A stretch of 26,086 nucleotides of DNA from Bacteroidetes bacterium UBA6661 (GTDB lineage Bacteria; Bacteroidota; Bacteroidia; AKYH767-A; OLB10): NCBI GenBank assembly GCA_002455375.1, contig DKKR01000036.1, forward strand, positions 1 through 26,086, given 5' to 3'. Below the pieces are notes generated by a model. It ran no database searches and had not been told where the DNA came from. It worked only from the letters and a program-made list of their open reading frames with translations. Each line of letters starts with the position of its first letter. Position 1 is the first letter of the stretch. Shown here one piece after another: positions 7,734 to 16,576 of this stretch. The position numbers and the translations under genes were made by a program.

Positions 7734-8839
7734 TAATGTATAAAATTAAATAAGCGACCCCATCTTATTTTATCGAAGAAAGTGCCATTGCTGTTCCAGC
7801 TTAGCCAGATAAAAACAGCCTTACCTACAATATGATCTTCCGGAACAAATCCCCAAAATCGTGAATCCGCACTGTTATGTCTGTTGTCGCCCATCATCCA
7901 ATAGTAATCTTGTTTGAATGTGTAAGTAGTAGTAGGTGTTCCGTTAATGATAAATTGATTGCCTTTTATGACTAAAGAGTTATTTTCGAATTCAACAATG
8001 CAGCGCTGATAAAAAGGAAGGTTTGCTTCGGTCAAAGTAATGGTGTTTCCGGCTTTGGGAATCCAAATCGGTCCATAGTTGTCAATATTCCAGTTGTAAC
8101 GTGAATCAAATGGAAATAATTTTTGAAACTGACTTGGCGCACCGGGAAGTTGATTATATAGTTCAACACTTTTTATGAAAGGCAATTTCTTTAATTCATC
8201 TGCAATTTCCTTAGTCAATGTAAACTGATAGATTCCATTTCCAAGATTTGCACCTTCGTAAATATTGTATTTCTCTAATGTTTTTGGATTGATAGTGTTG
8301 CCATCAGTAATTACGGTGTAGGTCATTTGTCCATGTTCGGGAAGTGGAACCGGCTTGTTGTTGACATACAAAAGTCCATCAATGATTTTTAAACTGTCAC
8401 CGGGAATGCCGACACATCTCTTGATGTAATGTGTCTTTTTATCAATAGGTCTTTTTAAATCATCATCAGGGTAGAATACATTTCCCGGGTAATTAAAAAC
8501 AACAACATCATTGTTTTTGATATTGCCAAATCCCGGCAGGCGATGGTAGCCCCATTTAATTGCATCACTGTACGACTTTCCGCCAATTATCGGCAATTCC
8601 TGATGTACAAATGGAAACGATAATGGAGTCATAGGTGTTCTTGCACCATAACTTACTTTACTCACAAAAAGGAAATCGCCAACGAGCAACGATTTTTCCA
8701 TTGAAGGTGTTGGTATAGTAAAAGCTTCAATTAAAAAAGTTCTTATTATAGTTGCAGCTACAACGGCAAAAACCAATGCATCAATCCACTCACGTGTTTT
8801 ACTTTTACGTCCGCTGCTTTTCCAAAATTTCCAATTCAT
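7733..8839 (-). CDS. lepB: Signal peptidase I
   Basis: This membrane-bound serine/lysine protease removes signal peptides from Sec-exported proteins. The 368-residue sequence has an N-terminal membrane anchor (~20-40, ALVFAVVAATIIRTFLIEAF). The catalytic Ser46 is in PTPSMEKSLLVGD, and the catalytic Lys140 is in YIKRCVGIPGDSL. The box E signature MGDNRHNSADSRFWG lies near 316-330. The long insert between the Lys box and the GDNR box, with beta-rich sequence, is typical of Bacteroidetes SPase I. Translation is probably coupled to the downstream wbqC-like gene through a TAATG junction. Confidence 0.96.
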   Translation of the reverse strand: MNWKFWKSSGRKSKTREWIDALVFAVVAATIIRTFLIEAFTIPTPSMEKSLLVGDFLFVSKVSYGARTPMTPLSFPFVHQELPIIGGKSYSDAIKWGYHRLPGFGNIKNNDVVVFNYPGNVFYPDDDLKRPIDKKTHYIKRCVGIPGDSLKIIDGLLYVNNKPVPLPEHGQMTYTVITDGNTINPKTLEKYNIYEGANLGNGIYQFTLTKEIADELKKLPFIKSVELYNQLPGAPSQFQKLFPFDSRYNWNIDNYGPIWIPKAGNTITLTEANLPFYQRCIVEFENNSLVIKGNQFIINGTPTTTYTFKQDYYWMMGDNRHNSADSRFWGFVPEDHIVGKAVFIWLSWNSNGTFFDKIRWGRLFNFIH

Positions 8840-8967
8840 TTGTAACAGGTTATAGTTATTCCGGGACGAAAATAAGATTCCTATAATTACAAATCAGATG
8901 TTTTACACTGCATTTTCAACGGGTTTTTAAGACTTCATCACATAGTCACAAAAAGACAGTGGGTCGG

Positions 8968-9003
8968 CAATTATCCTCTAAGGCGGGATCGCTAAGATAA
9001 TTG
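8968..9003 (+). repeat. Inverted repeat in the leader of the glycan cluster
   Basis: CAATTATC (8968-8975) and GATAATTG (8996-9003) are perfect 8-bp arms. A smaller GCG-GGAT-CGC hairpin (8983-8992) sits between them, so the RNA could form a two-tier stem-loop. It has no U-tract, so it is not an ordinary terminator. No known riboswitch is recognised. Confidence 0.45.
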
Positions 9004-9042
9004 TGTTAATACTGTTTGTTGAAAAGTACATTAAGTACAGAG

Positions 9043-9068
9043 GAAACATGCATGCTTAATCATGTTTC
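9043..9068 (+). repeat. Second hairpin immediately before the glycan cluster
   Basis: GAAACATG (9043-9050) and CATGTTTC (9061-9068) are perfect 8-bp arms around a 10-nt loop, extendable by a G-U and an A-U pair. It ends 21 nt before the ATG of the first glycosyltransferase. A direct repeat of AAGTAC (9024-9029, 9033-9038) lies just upstream. It could act as a cis-regulatory leader element or a protein-binding site. Confidence 0.45.
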
Positions 9069-9089
9069 TTTGCCCTAAAGAGTCAGAAT

Positions 9090-10220
9090 ATGATTTATCT
9101 TACTTATGCCGATCAGCCCTCTGGTGTTTATTCGAGTCAGGTAGTCGATGTATGTAATTTTTTGAATGAAAGCCACAATGCACAAATTAGATTAGTGTCA
9201 TTTATTTCACTGCACAATTTCAGTCATAATAGACAGAAAATTAAACGTGAAATGCCCTCGGCAATTGTCTTGCCAATGCTTCCGCGAATGACAAGTTTTG
9301 GTTTTAATACGCTGATGCTGTTTTTTGTTTTACTATTTCTAAATCAGCGAAGTGTAATTGCAAGAAACGTCCTGGCTGCACGGATAGCATTGCGTTTAAA
9401 GTCTATCTTAAAACTAAAAGTATGTTTTGATGGTCGTGGTGCCATCGCTGCTGAATGGAATGAATATCAGGTAGTGCCGTTGCAGGAATGGAAAAATAGT
9501 ATTCATACATGGGAAAAGTCAGTTGTACTAAATGCCGATTTTCGGATAGCCGTTTCAGAAGAATTGGTAAAATATTGGAATGAACGTTATGGCTACAGTG
9601 AAAACAAGCATGTTGTTATTCCATGTACACTAAACACAAGTTTTCGTCCTGAAATTTTAAAACAGGAGGAAATAGAAAATGCAAGAAAAAAAATGAAATT
9701 CAATGCAGATGATATCATTCTGGTTTATTCCGGTTCAACAGCAGGGTGGCAGTCATTTGATTTATTACAGGGATTTTTACAGAAGATTATCAATAATAAT
9801 AAAAATATTAAAGTGCTGTTTCTCTCCGAAAAGGATAAAAATGTAGATCAGTTAAAAACAGAGTTCCCTGATAAAATTTTTCAGACTTTTGTAAAACACA
9901 GTGAAGTGTCAGGAATATTGAAATCATGTGATATTGGAATTTTAATTAGAGAGAAAAGTGTTACCAATCAGGTAGCCTCACCCACTAAGTTTGCCGAATA
10001 TTTATCTGCAGGCTTACCTGTAATTATCTCTGAAGGTATTGGAGATTATACTTCATTTGTAAAGCAAAATGATTGCGGTTGGGTGTTGGACGAATCTCCG
10101 TTGCAGATGAATCGTTTAAATATTTCCGAAAGAAACAGGCTGCTTCAACTGGTAAATGACCACTTTACAAAAAAATCGCACAATGCAAGTTATACCAATT
10201 TAATACAATTAATGACTTAA
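9090..10220 (+). CDS. Glycosyltransferase, GT4-like (GT-B fold)
   Basis: The 376-residue protein looks like a retaining GT-B glycosyltransferase. The C-terminal half has a donor-binding domain: a strand and turn IILVYSGSTAGWQSFDLL near 210-227, VLFLSEKDKN, a helix EVSGILKSCDIGILIRE, and the block SPTKFAEYLSAGLPVI near 297-312, which corresponds to the donor-sugar site of Glyco_trans_1 proteins. The N-terminal acceptor domain is divergent and has a hydrophobic patch near 75-90 (FNTLMLFFVLLFL) that may associate with the membrane. It opens the plus-strand glycan cluster after a 250-nt leader. Donor and acceptor sugars cannot be assigned. GT4 membership is by motif and is less typical than for the other cluster members. 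Confidence 0.8.
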   Translation: MIYLTYADQPSGVYSSQVVDVCNFLNESHNAQIRLVSFISLHNFSHNRQKIKREMPSAIVLPMLPRMTSFGFNTLMLFFVLLFLNQRSVIARNVLAARIALRLKSILKLKVCFDGRGAIAAEWNEYQVVPLQEWKNSIHTWEKSVVLNADFRIAVSEELVKYWNERYGYSENKHVVIPCTLNTSFRPEILKQEEIENARKKMKFNADDIILVYSGSTAGWQSFDLLQGFLQKIINNNKNIKVLFLSEKDKNVDQLKTEFPDKIFQTFVKHSEVSGILKSCDIGILIREKSVTNQVASPTKFAEYLSAGLPVIISEGIGDYTSFVKQNDCGWVLDESPLQMNRLNISERNRLLQLVNDHFTKKSHNASYTNLIQLMT

Positions 10221-10289
10221 ACTTTTTTACAAAACATTCGTACAACAAGCCTTTATTAGAAACATAGAAATTTATAACCACCATTTTTT

Positions 10290-11195
10290 ATGAAACGGAT
10301 ATTAGTAACAGGCGGTGCAGGGTTTATTGGCTCAGCCGTAATTGCACACCTTCAGAAACAAAAACATGAGATTTTTGTAATTGACAATCTATCTTTTGGC
10401 AACAGACAGTTTATCAATATTGATGACAGTCATTTTTTTAATGCTGATATTCTTGATGAACAGCGTCTTGATGAAATCATAGGTAAAATCAGACCTCAGT
10501 ATATTATTCATCTGGCAGCAGTACATTTTATTCCCTATTGTAATCAACATCCTTACGAGAGCAGTAATATCAACATCAGAGGAACAATGCACCTTTTAAA
10601 GGCAGCACAAAAATATACACCGGAGAAAGTGTTTTTTGCATCTACAGCTGCCGTTTATCCAATTTACGACTTAGCTGTGAGTGAAAGTTTTGCCACAGGC
10701 CCAATGGATATTTATGGCTTATCAAAACTAACAGGCGAGCATTTATGCAATGAGTTTTTTTTAGAGACTGATATCCCTGTTGTTGTTTGCAGGTTTTTTA
10801 ATGCATTTGGTCCGAATGAAACCAATCCACACCTGATACCGGAAATTCAAAAACAGGTTCTTGAGGGAAAGAGAGTGATTAAATTAGGGAACCTTACTCC
10901 CAAACGTGATTTTATTCACACCTACGATATGGCTGCAGCTGTAGAAACATTACTTACCCATGTTGAAGGAGGTATTCATACCTATAATCTCGGTCGTGGT
11001 ATTGAGTATTCGGTTACAGAAATTGTTGATGCTTTCTCTAAAGCAATAAATGAAAAAATAGAAATTGAAGTGGATCAGTCAAGAGTTCGTAAAGTAGAAA
11101 GACAACATTTGCTTGCAGATGTTTCTAAATTGAAATCACTTGGATGGTCTCCTAAAATTGGAATTGAAGAAGGAATTAAAACATTGGTGCAATGA
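10290..11195 (+). CDS. NAD-dependent epimerase/dehydratase (GalE-like extended SDR)
   Basis: This is an extended short-chain dehydrogenase acting on nucleotide sugars, most like UDP-glucose/UDP-GlcNAc 4-epimerases. The NAD-binding Rossmann motif TGGAGFIG is at residues 7-14 and an acidic loop follows strand 2 (VIDNLSFGN). HLAA lies after strand 4. The catalytic Ser/Thr is in FFASTAAVY near 118, and the Tyr-x-x-x-Lys pair is Tyr142/Lys146 in YGLSK. The region VCRFFNAFGPNE and the later RDFIHTYDMA are family hallmarks. At 301 residues it is slightly shorter than typical GalE. It probably makes a nucleotide-sugar precursor for the cluster. Its stop overlaps the next start as ATGA (11192-11195). 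Epimerase versus 4,6-dehydratase cannot be settled by eye, but the epimerase is more likely. Confidence 0.9.
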   Translation: MKRILVTGGAGFIGSAVIAHLQKQKHEIFVIDNLSFGNRQFINIDDSHFFNADILDEQRLDEIIGKIRPQYIIHLAAVHFIPYCNQHPYESSNINIRGTMHLLKAAQKYTPEKVFFASTAAVYPIYDLAVSESFATGPMDIYGLSKLTGEHLCNEFFLETDIPVVVCRFFNAFGPNETNPHLIPEIQKQVLEGKRVIKLGNLTPKRDFIHTYDMAAAVETLLTHVEGGIHTYNLGRGIEYSVTEIVDAFSKAINEKIEIEVDQSRVRKVERQHLLADVSKLKSLGWSPKIGIEEGIKTLVQ

Positions 11196-12325
11196 GTCAA
11201 CCTGTTCAGGTGGTTTTTTGTACTGATGGTGTATATCCGCAACTTGTTGGTGGAATTCAAAAACATACACGTTTGTTGGTTGAAGAACTGGCAAGAACAA
11301 AAAAAATTAAAATTGCAGTTATTCATCAGCATCATGAACAGAATGTCTTTGATGCATCATTGAATATTACTGAAATTGGCATCAAGCGCAACAAACATAG
11401 CAGTAATTATCTGTTGAATGAGTATTACTATTCAAAGCAAGTATATGAAGCATTAAAACAGTTTCCTGATGCTGTAATTGATGCACAAGGAATGGCCGTT
11501 TGGCATAATATAGATAAAATTGGAAGCCGTGTTATACTAAATCCTCATGGATTGGAATTTTATCAGGCACTTTCTTTCTCAGATAGATTAAAAGCTATAC
11601 CATTTAAATTTGTTTTTGGATATCTTTTTTCAAAAGCTGCAAAAGTTGTTTCACTCGGTGGCCGTTTGACACAACTATTAAAAAGTAATGTTAAAAGTCA
11701 TCATAATAAAATTGTTGTGTTGCCGAATGCAATAAATCTGCCTGCTCAAAAATTTGAGCGAACAGTTTTTGATAAAAGGCCTATAAAACTTTTGTTTGTT
11801 GGAAGGTTTGCTGCTAATAAAGGTATTCATGTATTGATGGATGCAGCTGCCCAATTAAATAATGGCGGCTATAAAAATGAACTTGAGTTTCATTTGGTCG
11901 GCAAAGGTCCCTTGTTTGAACATTTCAGCACTACGGTTAAAGAGCCTAATGTAGTTTTTCATGGCTTTGCCGATGATGATAAGTTAAACAGTCTTTATAA
12001 AGAATGTGACATTTTTGTTTTACCAACATTGTTTGAAGGTATGCCTACAGTTGTATTAGAAGCTATGAGTTATTCATTGCCTATAATTGTTACAGATACA
12101 GGCGCAACGACCGTTATGGTTGATTCTTTAAATGGCTATATCATTGAGAAGTCTGATGTGAAATCTCTTAAAGATGCAATTTCTATGTATTTTGTTTTGA
12201 ACGAACAAGCAAAAAAACGTTTGGCAGAGCAGTCATACCTAAGAGTAAAAGAGAAATTTACCTGGCCGGTTATTGCACAGCAACATCTTGAACTCTTTCA
12301 ACAAATGGCTGAACAGAAAACATAA
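11192..12325 (+). CDS. Glycosyltransferase family 4
   Basis: This is a 377-residue GT-B retaining glycosyltransferase. The N-terminal acceptor domain starts VQVVFCTDGVYPQLVGGIQKHT, with the GGI turn typical of GT4. The donor domain has LLFVGRFAANKGIHVLMDA near 206-225, FHLVGKGPL, VVFHGFADDDKL and the E-x7-E motif EGMPTVVLE at 282-290 that contacts the nucleotide sugar. The ATG overlaps the epimerase stop by 4 nt, so translation of the two is probably coupled. A TAnnTTTG element starts 5 nt after its stop. Confidence 0.93.
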   Translation: MSQPVQVVFCTDGVYPQLVGGIQKHTRLLVEELARTKKIKIAVIHQHHEQNVFDASLNITEIGIKRNKHSSNYLLNEYYYSKQVYEALKQFPDAVIDAQGMAVWHNIDKIGSRVILNPHGLEFYQALSFSDRLKAIPFKFVFGYLFSKAAKVVSLGGRLTQLLKSNVKSHHNKIVVLPNAINLPAQKFERTVFDKRPIKLLFVGRFAANKGIHVLMDAAAQLNNGGYKNELEFHLVGKGPLFEHFSTTVKEPNVVFHGFADDDKLNSLYKECDIFVLPTLFEGMPTVVLEAMSYSLPIIVTDTGATTVMVDSLNGYIIEKSDVKSLKDAISMYFVLNEQAKKRLAEQSYLRVKEKFTWPVIAQQHLELFQQMAEQKT

Positions 12326-12329
12326 ATAT

Positions 12330-12337
12330 TAAATTTG
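12330..12337 (+). promoter_or_regulatory. Candidate internal promoter (-7) before the polymerase gene
   Basis: TAAATTTG matches TAnnTTTG exactly in the 29-nt gap between the GT4 gene and the polymerase, 17 nt before the ATG at 12355. There is no good -33 match, so the case is moderate. If real, the second half of the glycan cluster can be expressed on its own. Confidence 0.4.
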
Positions 12338-12354
12338 TAGCTCTAAACCACCAA

Positions 12355-13674
12355 ATGCTTCAGTTTATCCGAAATAATGCACAGTTTGTGATCATGTGTT
12401 TTGCATGGGTCTTCTGTGGCATGGTAAATGAAACACTTGGTGTTGCTGCAGTAGCGTTGAGTGTAGTAATGCTCAAATTAAAGGGCATGTACAAAGAGTT
12501 GATATTAGGCTTGTTTTTTCTACTTGTGATGAGCGATAGTCGTCAATCAGAAGCATTATATGCAGCTCAGGCAAAGAATATTTACATCGTATTGCTGTCT
12601 TTGTTTTATTTTTTCGATAGAAAAAACTTCACAGGTACAAACGATTATTTTAAACCATTCATTTTGTTTTTTATATGGAGTGCAGCAATGTTAATGCAAG
12701 CACCATCTGTAAATTTTATGAATAGTGCCATGAAAACATTAAGTTATATATTGCTGTTTACCGTAGTTCCTGCCTATTTCATTAAAGCTTTTCGTGAGTT
12801 GGGTGAGAGTTTTATAAAAGAAGTCATCATGCTTTTTTGTTGTATTCTTTTAATAGGCATAGTCATGATTCCATTGTTTCCTAATACAGTTTTTCTTGTT
12901 GGTCGTTTCTGTGGCGTTTATGGGAATCCTAATGGTATTGGTATTGCATGCACCCTGCTGTTTATGCTTGTATTTATTTCCTTGAAAAAATTTCCCGGAC
13001 TTCTTGATCAGAATGAAACACGCATTGTTTACGGACTAATCATTTTGAGTACACTGCTTGCAGTTTCTCGGAATACCATGATGTCAATAGTTATATTTTT
13101 ATTGTTTGCTCGTTTCTATGAGATGGGCTACCTTGCAGGATTTGCAATTCTGGTTGTTGCACTTGTTGCTTATGAGTTAATCAATCAGAATATAGTGGCT
13201 ATTGTAGAAGCATTGGGTCTCGGACATTATTTACGTGCAGAAGCTATTGAAGATGGCTCAGGTAGGTTGATTGCGTGGCGTGCTGCATGGAAACAAATTC
13301 AATCACAGTTTTTCTTAGGGCGAGGGTTTGCTTATGATGAGTGGTACTTCTATGAAAACAGACATTGGCTAAGTGCTTTAGGTCATCAGGGTGGCGTTCA
13401 CAACTCATGGCTTGCTATATGGATGAACACCGGCTTGATTGGACTTATTCTGTTTGCAATTGGATTTATAAAAACATTTGTAAAAGCGATGCTTCACTCT
13501 AAACTGGCTTTTCCGGTTTTGTTTGCTGTTATTTTTTCAGCATCGTTCGAAGCTTGGATAATGGGCTCCTTAAATCCATTTCACATAGTGCTTATTTTAA
13601 TTCTTAATTTTATTATTAACATAGATCAATTTAATGCAGACCGCGAAGAAGAAAGCGTTGTTCCTATATCTTGA
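12355..13674 (+). CDS. O-antigen polymerase/ligase-like membrane protein (Wzy/WaaL superfamily)
   Basis: The 439-residue protein is strongly hydrophobic with about ten or more predicted membrane segments. Before the last segments is a periplasmic-type loop of the O-antigen ligase superfamily: GRLIAWRAAWKQI, then LGRGFAYDEW, then GGVHNSWLAIWMNTGLIGL with His349. The G-x-x-H-N-x-[WY/F] arrangement is seen in WaaL/PF04932 proteins, where the His is functionally important. It probably polymerises repeat units or transfers a glycan to a carrier. Polymerase versus ligase cannot be decided from sequence. Its last 41 nt overlap the following glycosyltransferase in another frame. Confidence 0.85.
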   Translation: MLQFIRNNAQFVIMCFAWVFCGMVNETLGVAAVALSVVMLKLKGMYKELILGLFFLLVMSDSRQSEALYAAQAKNIYIVLLSLFYFFDRKNFTGTNDYFKPFILFFIWSAAMLMQAPSVNFMNSAMKTLSYILLFTVVPAYFIKAFRELGESFIKEVIMLFCCILLIGIVMIPLFPNTVFLVGRFCGVYGNPNGIGIACTLLFMLVFISLKKFPGLLDQNETRIVYGLIILSTLLAVSRNTMMSIVIFLLFARFYEMGYLAGFAILVVALVAYELINQNIVAIVEALGLGHYLRAEAIEDGSGRLIAWRAAWKQIQSQFFLGRGFAYDEWYFYENRHWLSALGHQGGVHNSWLAIWMNTGLIGLILFAIGFIKTFVKAMLHSKLAFPVLFAVIFSASFEAWIMGSLNPFHIVLILILNFIINIDQFNADREEESVVPIS

Positions 13675-14704
13675 ACCTGCAGGTTATGTTGAAGCCTGTT
13701 TTAAAAAGACAGCACAAAACTATCCGGTAGAGTTGCATGTTGTTAAGTATCCGCTTGACCCCAATGCGCCATTCCGATTTGATGATGTTGCAAACATTAC
13801 TTATTACGACAGAAATCAGTATCAGGAACAAAAACTTAATGACTTGGTAGCATCAATAAATCCGGATTTTATCTTTTGTAATGGATGGATGGATAAAGGT
13901 TATGTAAATGTTGCTAAACAATTCTCAGGAAAAATACCTACAGTGCTTGCCTTCGATAATTTGTGGGAAGGAAAACTTAAACAATATATAGCATCGGTAA
14001 CAGCACCATTTATTTTGCCTCGCATTTTTTCACATTGCTGGGTGCCCGGTCAGCCACAGGTTGTTTATGCAAAAAAACTTGGCTTCAAAGAAAATCGTAT
14101 TGAAACAGGAATGTATTCTGCCAATTACGAATTGTTCGATCAGGCATATCATAAATTAATGCCTATAAAAGAAAAAAAATTTCCTAAGCGTTTTATTTTT
14201 GTTGGACGTTATATAGAAATTAAAGGTATTCGCGAACTGTGGCAAGCATTTACGCAGTTGCAGAATGAAATGCCAAACGAATGGGAGTTGTGGTGTTTAG
14301 GTAAAGGGCCACTTGAAAAAGAATTTCCACAGCATCCTAAAATCAGAAATGTAGGTTTTATTCAACCTTCGGCAATGGAGGAGTACATGCGTCAGACAGG
14401 GGTATTTCTTTTACCCACTTACGATGAGCATTGGGGTGTGGTAGTTCATGAATATGCCATCGCAGGTTATCCGTTGTTGTTAAGTACAAAAGCTCCTGCA
14501 GGTACAGCCTTCTTAAAACAAGGTGAAAACGGATATTATCATGAGCCAAACAATGTTGAATCATTGAAGGAGGCACTTAAAAAAATAATGCTTTTGCCCG
14601 ATAGTACTTTAATTGAGATGGGTAAAAAAAGTCATGAATTATCAAAGTCTATGACCCCCGATACATGGGCTGCAGTAGTCTGGAAAATTTTAAACAGTAA
14701 ATAA
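13634..14704 (+). CDS. Glycosyltransferase family 4
   Basis: This is a 356-residue GT-B glycosyltransferase. The N-terminus KKALFLYLEPAGY begins the first strand of the acceptor domain. The donor domain contains FIFVGRYIEIKGIRELWQA, WELWCLGKGPL, IRNVGFIQPSAMEEYM and the E-x7-E motif Glu265-Glu273 (EHWGVVVHE). The ATG at 13634 lies inside the 3' end of the polymerase gene, a 41-nt overlap. An in-frame TTG at 13655 would shorten the overlap but would cut into the first strand, so the ATG is preferred. Translation is probably coupled to the polymerase. The gene ends 3 nt before asnB. Confidence 0.91.
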   Translation: MQTAKKKALFLYLEPAGYVEACFKKTAQNYPVELHVVKYPLDPNAPFRFDDVANITYYDRNQYQEQKLNDLVASINPDFIFCNGWMDKGYVNVAKQFSGKIPTVLAFDNLWEGKLKQYIASVTAPFILPRIFSHCWVPGQPQVVYAKKLGFKENRIETGMYSANYELFDQAYHKLMPIKEKKFPKRFIFVGRYIEIKGIRELWQAFTQLQNEMPNEWELWCLGKGPLEKEFPQHPKIRNVGFIQPSAMEEYMRQTGVFLLPTYDEHWGVVVHEYAIAGYPLLLSTKAPAGTAFLKQGENGYYHEPNNVESLKEALKKIMLLPDSTLIEMGKKSHELSKSMTPDTWAAVVWKILNSK

Positions 14705-14707
14705 ATT

Positions 14708-16576
14708 ATGTGTGGAATAACAGGTATTTATGGAATGAGCAGCGGACAATCGTCATCCTCAATAAGGTTGATGAACAATGCTATTTCACACCGTGGCCCT
14801 GATGATGAAGGATACTATGTTGACGAACAAGTTGCACTTGGTCACCGAAGATTAGCAATTATTGATCTTTCTCCGGCAGGTCATCAGCCAATGCATAGCA
14901 ATGATGGAAATCTTGAAATTGCTTTCAATGGCGAGATTTATAATTTTAATGATGTAAAAAAACTTCTTACAGGATATGCCTTTAAATCAGGTAGTGATAC
15001 AGAAGTTATTCTTGCGGCATACCAGCAATGGGGCAAAGATTGTTTGCATCATTTAAATGGGATGTTTGCTTTTGCTATTTGGGATAAGTCCAAGCAAGAG
15101 CTTTTTATTACACGCGACAGATTAGGAATAAAGCCAGTTTATTACTTCAGCAAGGATAAAATGTTTTTGTTCAGCTCAGAAATAAGAGCATTGCTGCAGT
15201 CAGGAATTGTGCCCCGAAAAATTAACCGAAGGGTTATTCATGAGTATTTTACTTATCAAACCATCCATGCACCTGAGACATTTATCAATAATGTTTTTAT
15301 GCTCATGCCCGGGCATTGCATGACAATTAATGCTTCCGGAATTAATATAGAACGTTATTGGCATATTGTAGAAAATACTGATTTTTCTTCTTCAGTAAAA
15401 AGTTACCGGGAGGTTTGTGCAGATATCAATAAATTATTTTTTGATGCTGTAAACAGACGACTTATCAGTGATGTTCCTTTTGGAGCATTTCTTTCAGGTG
15501 GAATTGACTCTAGTGCTGTTGTAGGTGCAATGAGCCGAATACACACTCAGCCGGTAAAAACATTTACCATTGCTTTTGATGAATCAGATTTCAGCGAAGC
15601 AAAATTTGCTAAATTGATTGCAGATAAATTCAAAACAGATCATCATGAGTTTTTGCTAAAACCCGAAGACTTTTTAAATCAGCTGCCTGAAGCAATGAAT
15701 GCTCTTGATCATCCAAGTGGTGATGGCCCTAACTCGTATATCGTTTCAAAAATTACTAGGCAGGCCGGTGTCACTATGGCACTATCAGGACTTGGAGGTG
15801 ATGAGTTGTTTGCCGGTTATCCTGTTTTTAAGCGTACAGAATTGCTTTATCAGAAAAGCTGGTTATGGAAGTTGCCATTACCACTTCGTCAGTTGTTAGG
15901 CAAGTTGATTACAGCATTAAAGAAAGATACTGCAAGCATTAAGTTGCAACAGTTGTTGCTGTCACCTGATGCCTCTTTGCAATATTCATTTCCGGTTTCA
16001 AGGCAAATAAGTAATGCACAACAGTTATCATTATTTATTGAAGAGAAGTTTAATGGCATTGATGCTGTTAAAGAAATAATTAAAGAGTTGAATAAAAGTT
16101 CTGCCGGACTTCCGCTGTTTAGTCAGGTTAGTGCAGCAGAAATATCGAGCTATATGCAAAACGTGTTGTTGCGCGATACCGATCAAATGAGTATGGCTGT
16201 TGCACTTGAAGTTAGAGTCCCTTTTCTTGACTATAAGTTGGTAGAATACGTTATGGGCGTGAATGATGAATATAAAAACCCTGTTTATCCTAAAAAATTA
16301 TTAGTTGATAGTTTAGGAGATTTGTTGCCTGATGAAGTTGTGCACCGTAAAAAAATGGGTTTTGTTTTTCCTTGGGAACGATGGTTGAAAAAAGAGTTGC
16401 ATGCTTTCTGCGGTGACCGTATTTACGCACTTGCCGATCGTGGTTTCATGAATAAAGAAGCTCTTACTGACAGATGGCAAAGTTTTAATGAGGGAAAGCC
16501 GGGTGTGCGCTGGCTCGATATTTGGCTTTGTGTTGTGCTTGAACATTGGCTCGAAAAAAATAATATTGAATACTGA
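14708..16576 (+). CDS. asnB: Asparagine synthase-type glutamine amidotransferase
   Basis: The 622-residue, two-domain enzyme has an N-terminal class II glutamine amidotransferase domain with nucleophile Cys2 (MCGITGIYG), conserved AISHRGPDDEG, RLAIIDLSPAGHQPM and FNGEIYN. The C-terminal ATP-pyrophosphatase/synthetase domain has the PP-loop SGGIDSS near 261-267. The classical reaction is Asp + Gln + ATP to Asn. AsnB paralogues in polysaccharide loci are often proposed to amidate sugar carboxyl groups, such as uronic acids, and the position here between two glycosyltransferases favours that reading. The sequence alone does not separate the two roles. The stop overlaps the next ATG by one base (TGATG, 16574-16578). 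Confidence 0.92.
   Translation: MCGITGIYGMSSGQSSSSIRLMNNAISHRGPDDEGYYVDEQVALGHRRLAIIDLSPAGHQPMHSNDGNLEIAFNGEIYNFNDVKKLLTGYAFKSGSDTEVILAAYQQWGKDCLHHLNGMFAFAIWDKSKQELFITRDRLGIKPVYYFSKDKMFLFSSEIRALLQSGIVPRKINRRVIHEYFTYQTIHAPETFINNVFMLMPGHCMTINASGINIERYWHIVENTDFSSSVKSYREVCADINKLFFDAVNRRLISDVPFGAFLSGGIDSSAVVGAMSRIHTQPVKTFTIAFDESDFSEAKFAKLIADKFKTDHHEFLLKPEDFLNQLPEAMNALDHPSGDGPNSYIVSKITRQAGVTMALSGLGGDELFAGYPVFKRTELLYQKSWLWKLPLPLRQLLGKLITALKKDTASIKLQQLLLSPDASLQYSFPVSRQISNAQQLSLFIEEKFNGIDAVKEIIKELNKSSAGLPLFSQVSAAEISSYMQNVLLRDTDQMSMAVALEVRVPFLDYKLVEYVMGVNDEYKNPVYPKKLLVDSLGDLLPDEVVHRKKMGFVFPWERWLKKELHAFCGDRIYALADRGFMNKEALTDRWQSFNEGKPGVRWLDIWLCVVLEHWLEKNNIEY

Noticed and set aside
9047..9058. 12-mer CATGCATGCTTA shared in inverse orientation with 23179-23190, both intergenic
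   Set aside because: Across 26 kb, dozens of chance 12-mer matches are expected on both strands, and the flanking bases do not match, so it is not treated as a repeat or attachment site.
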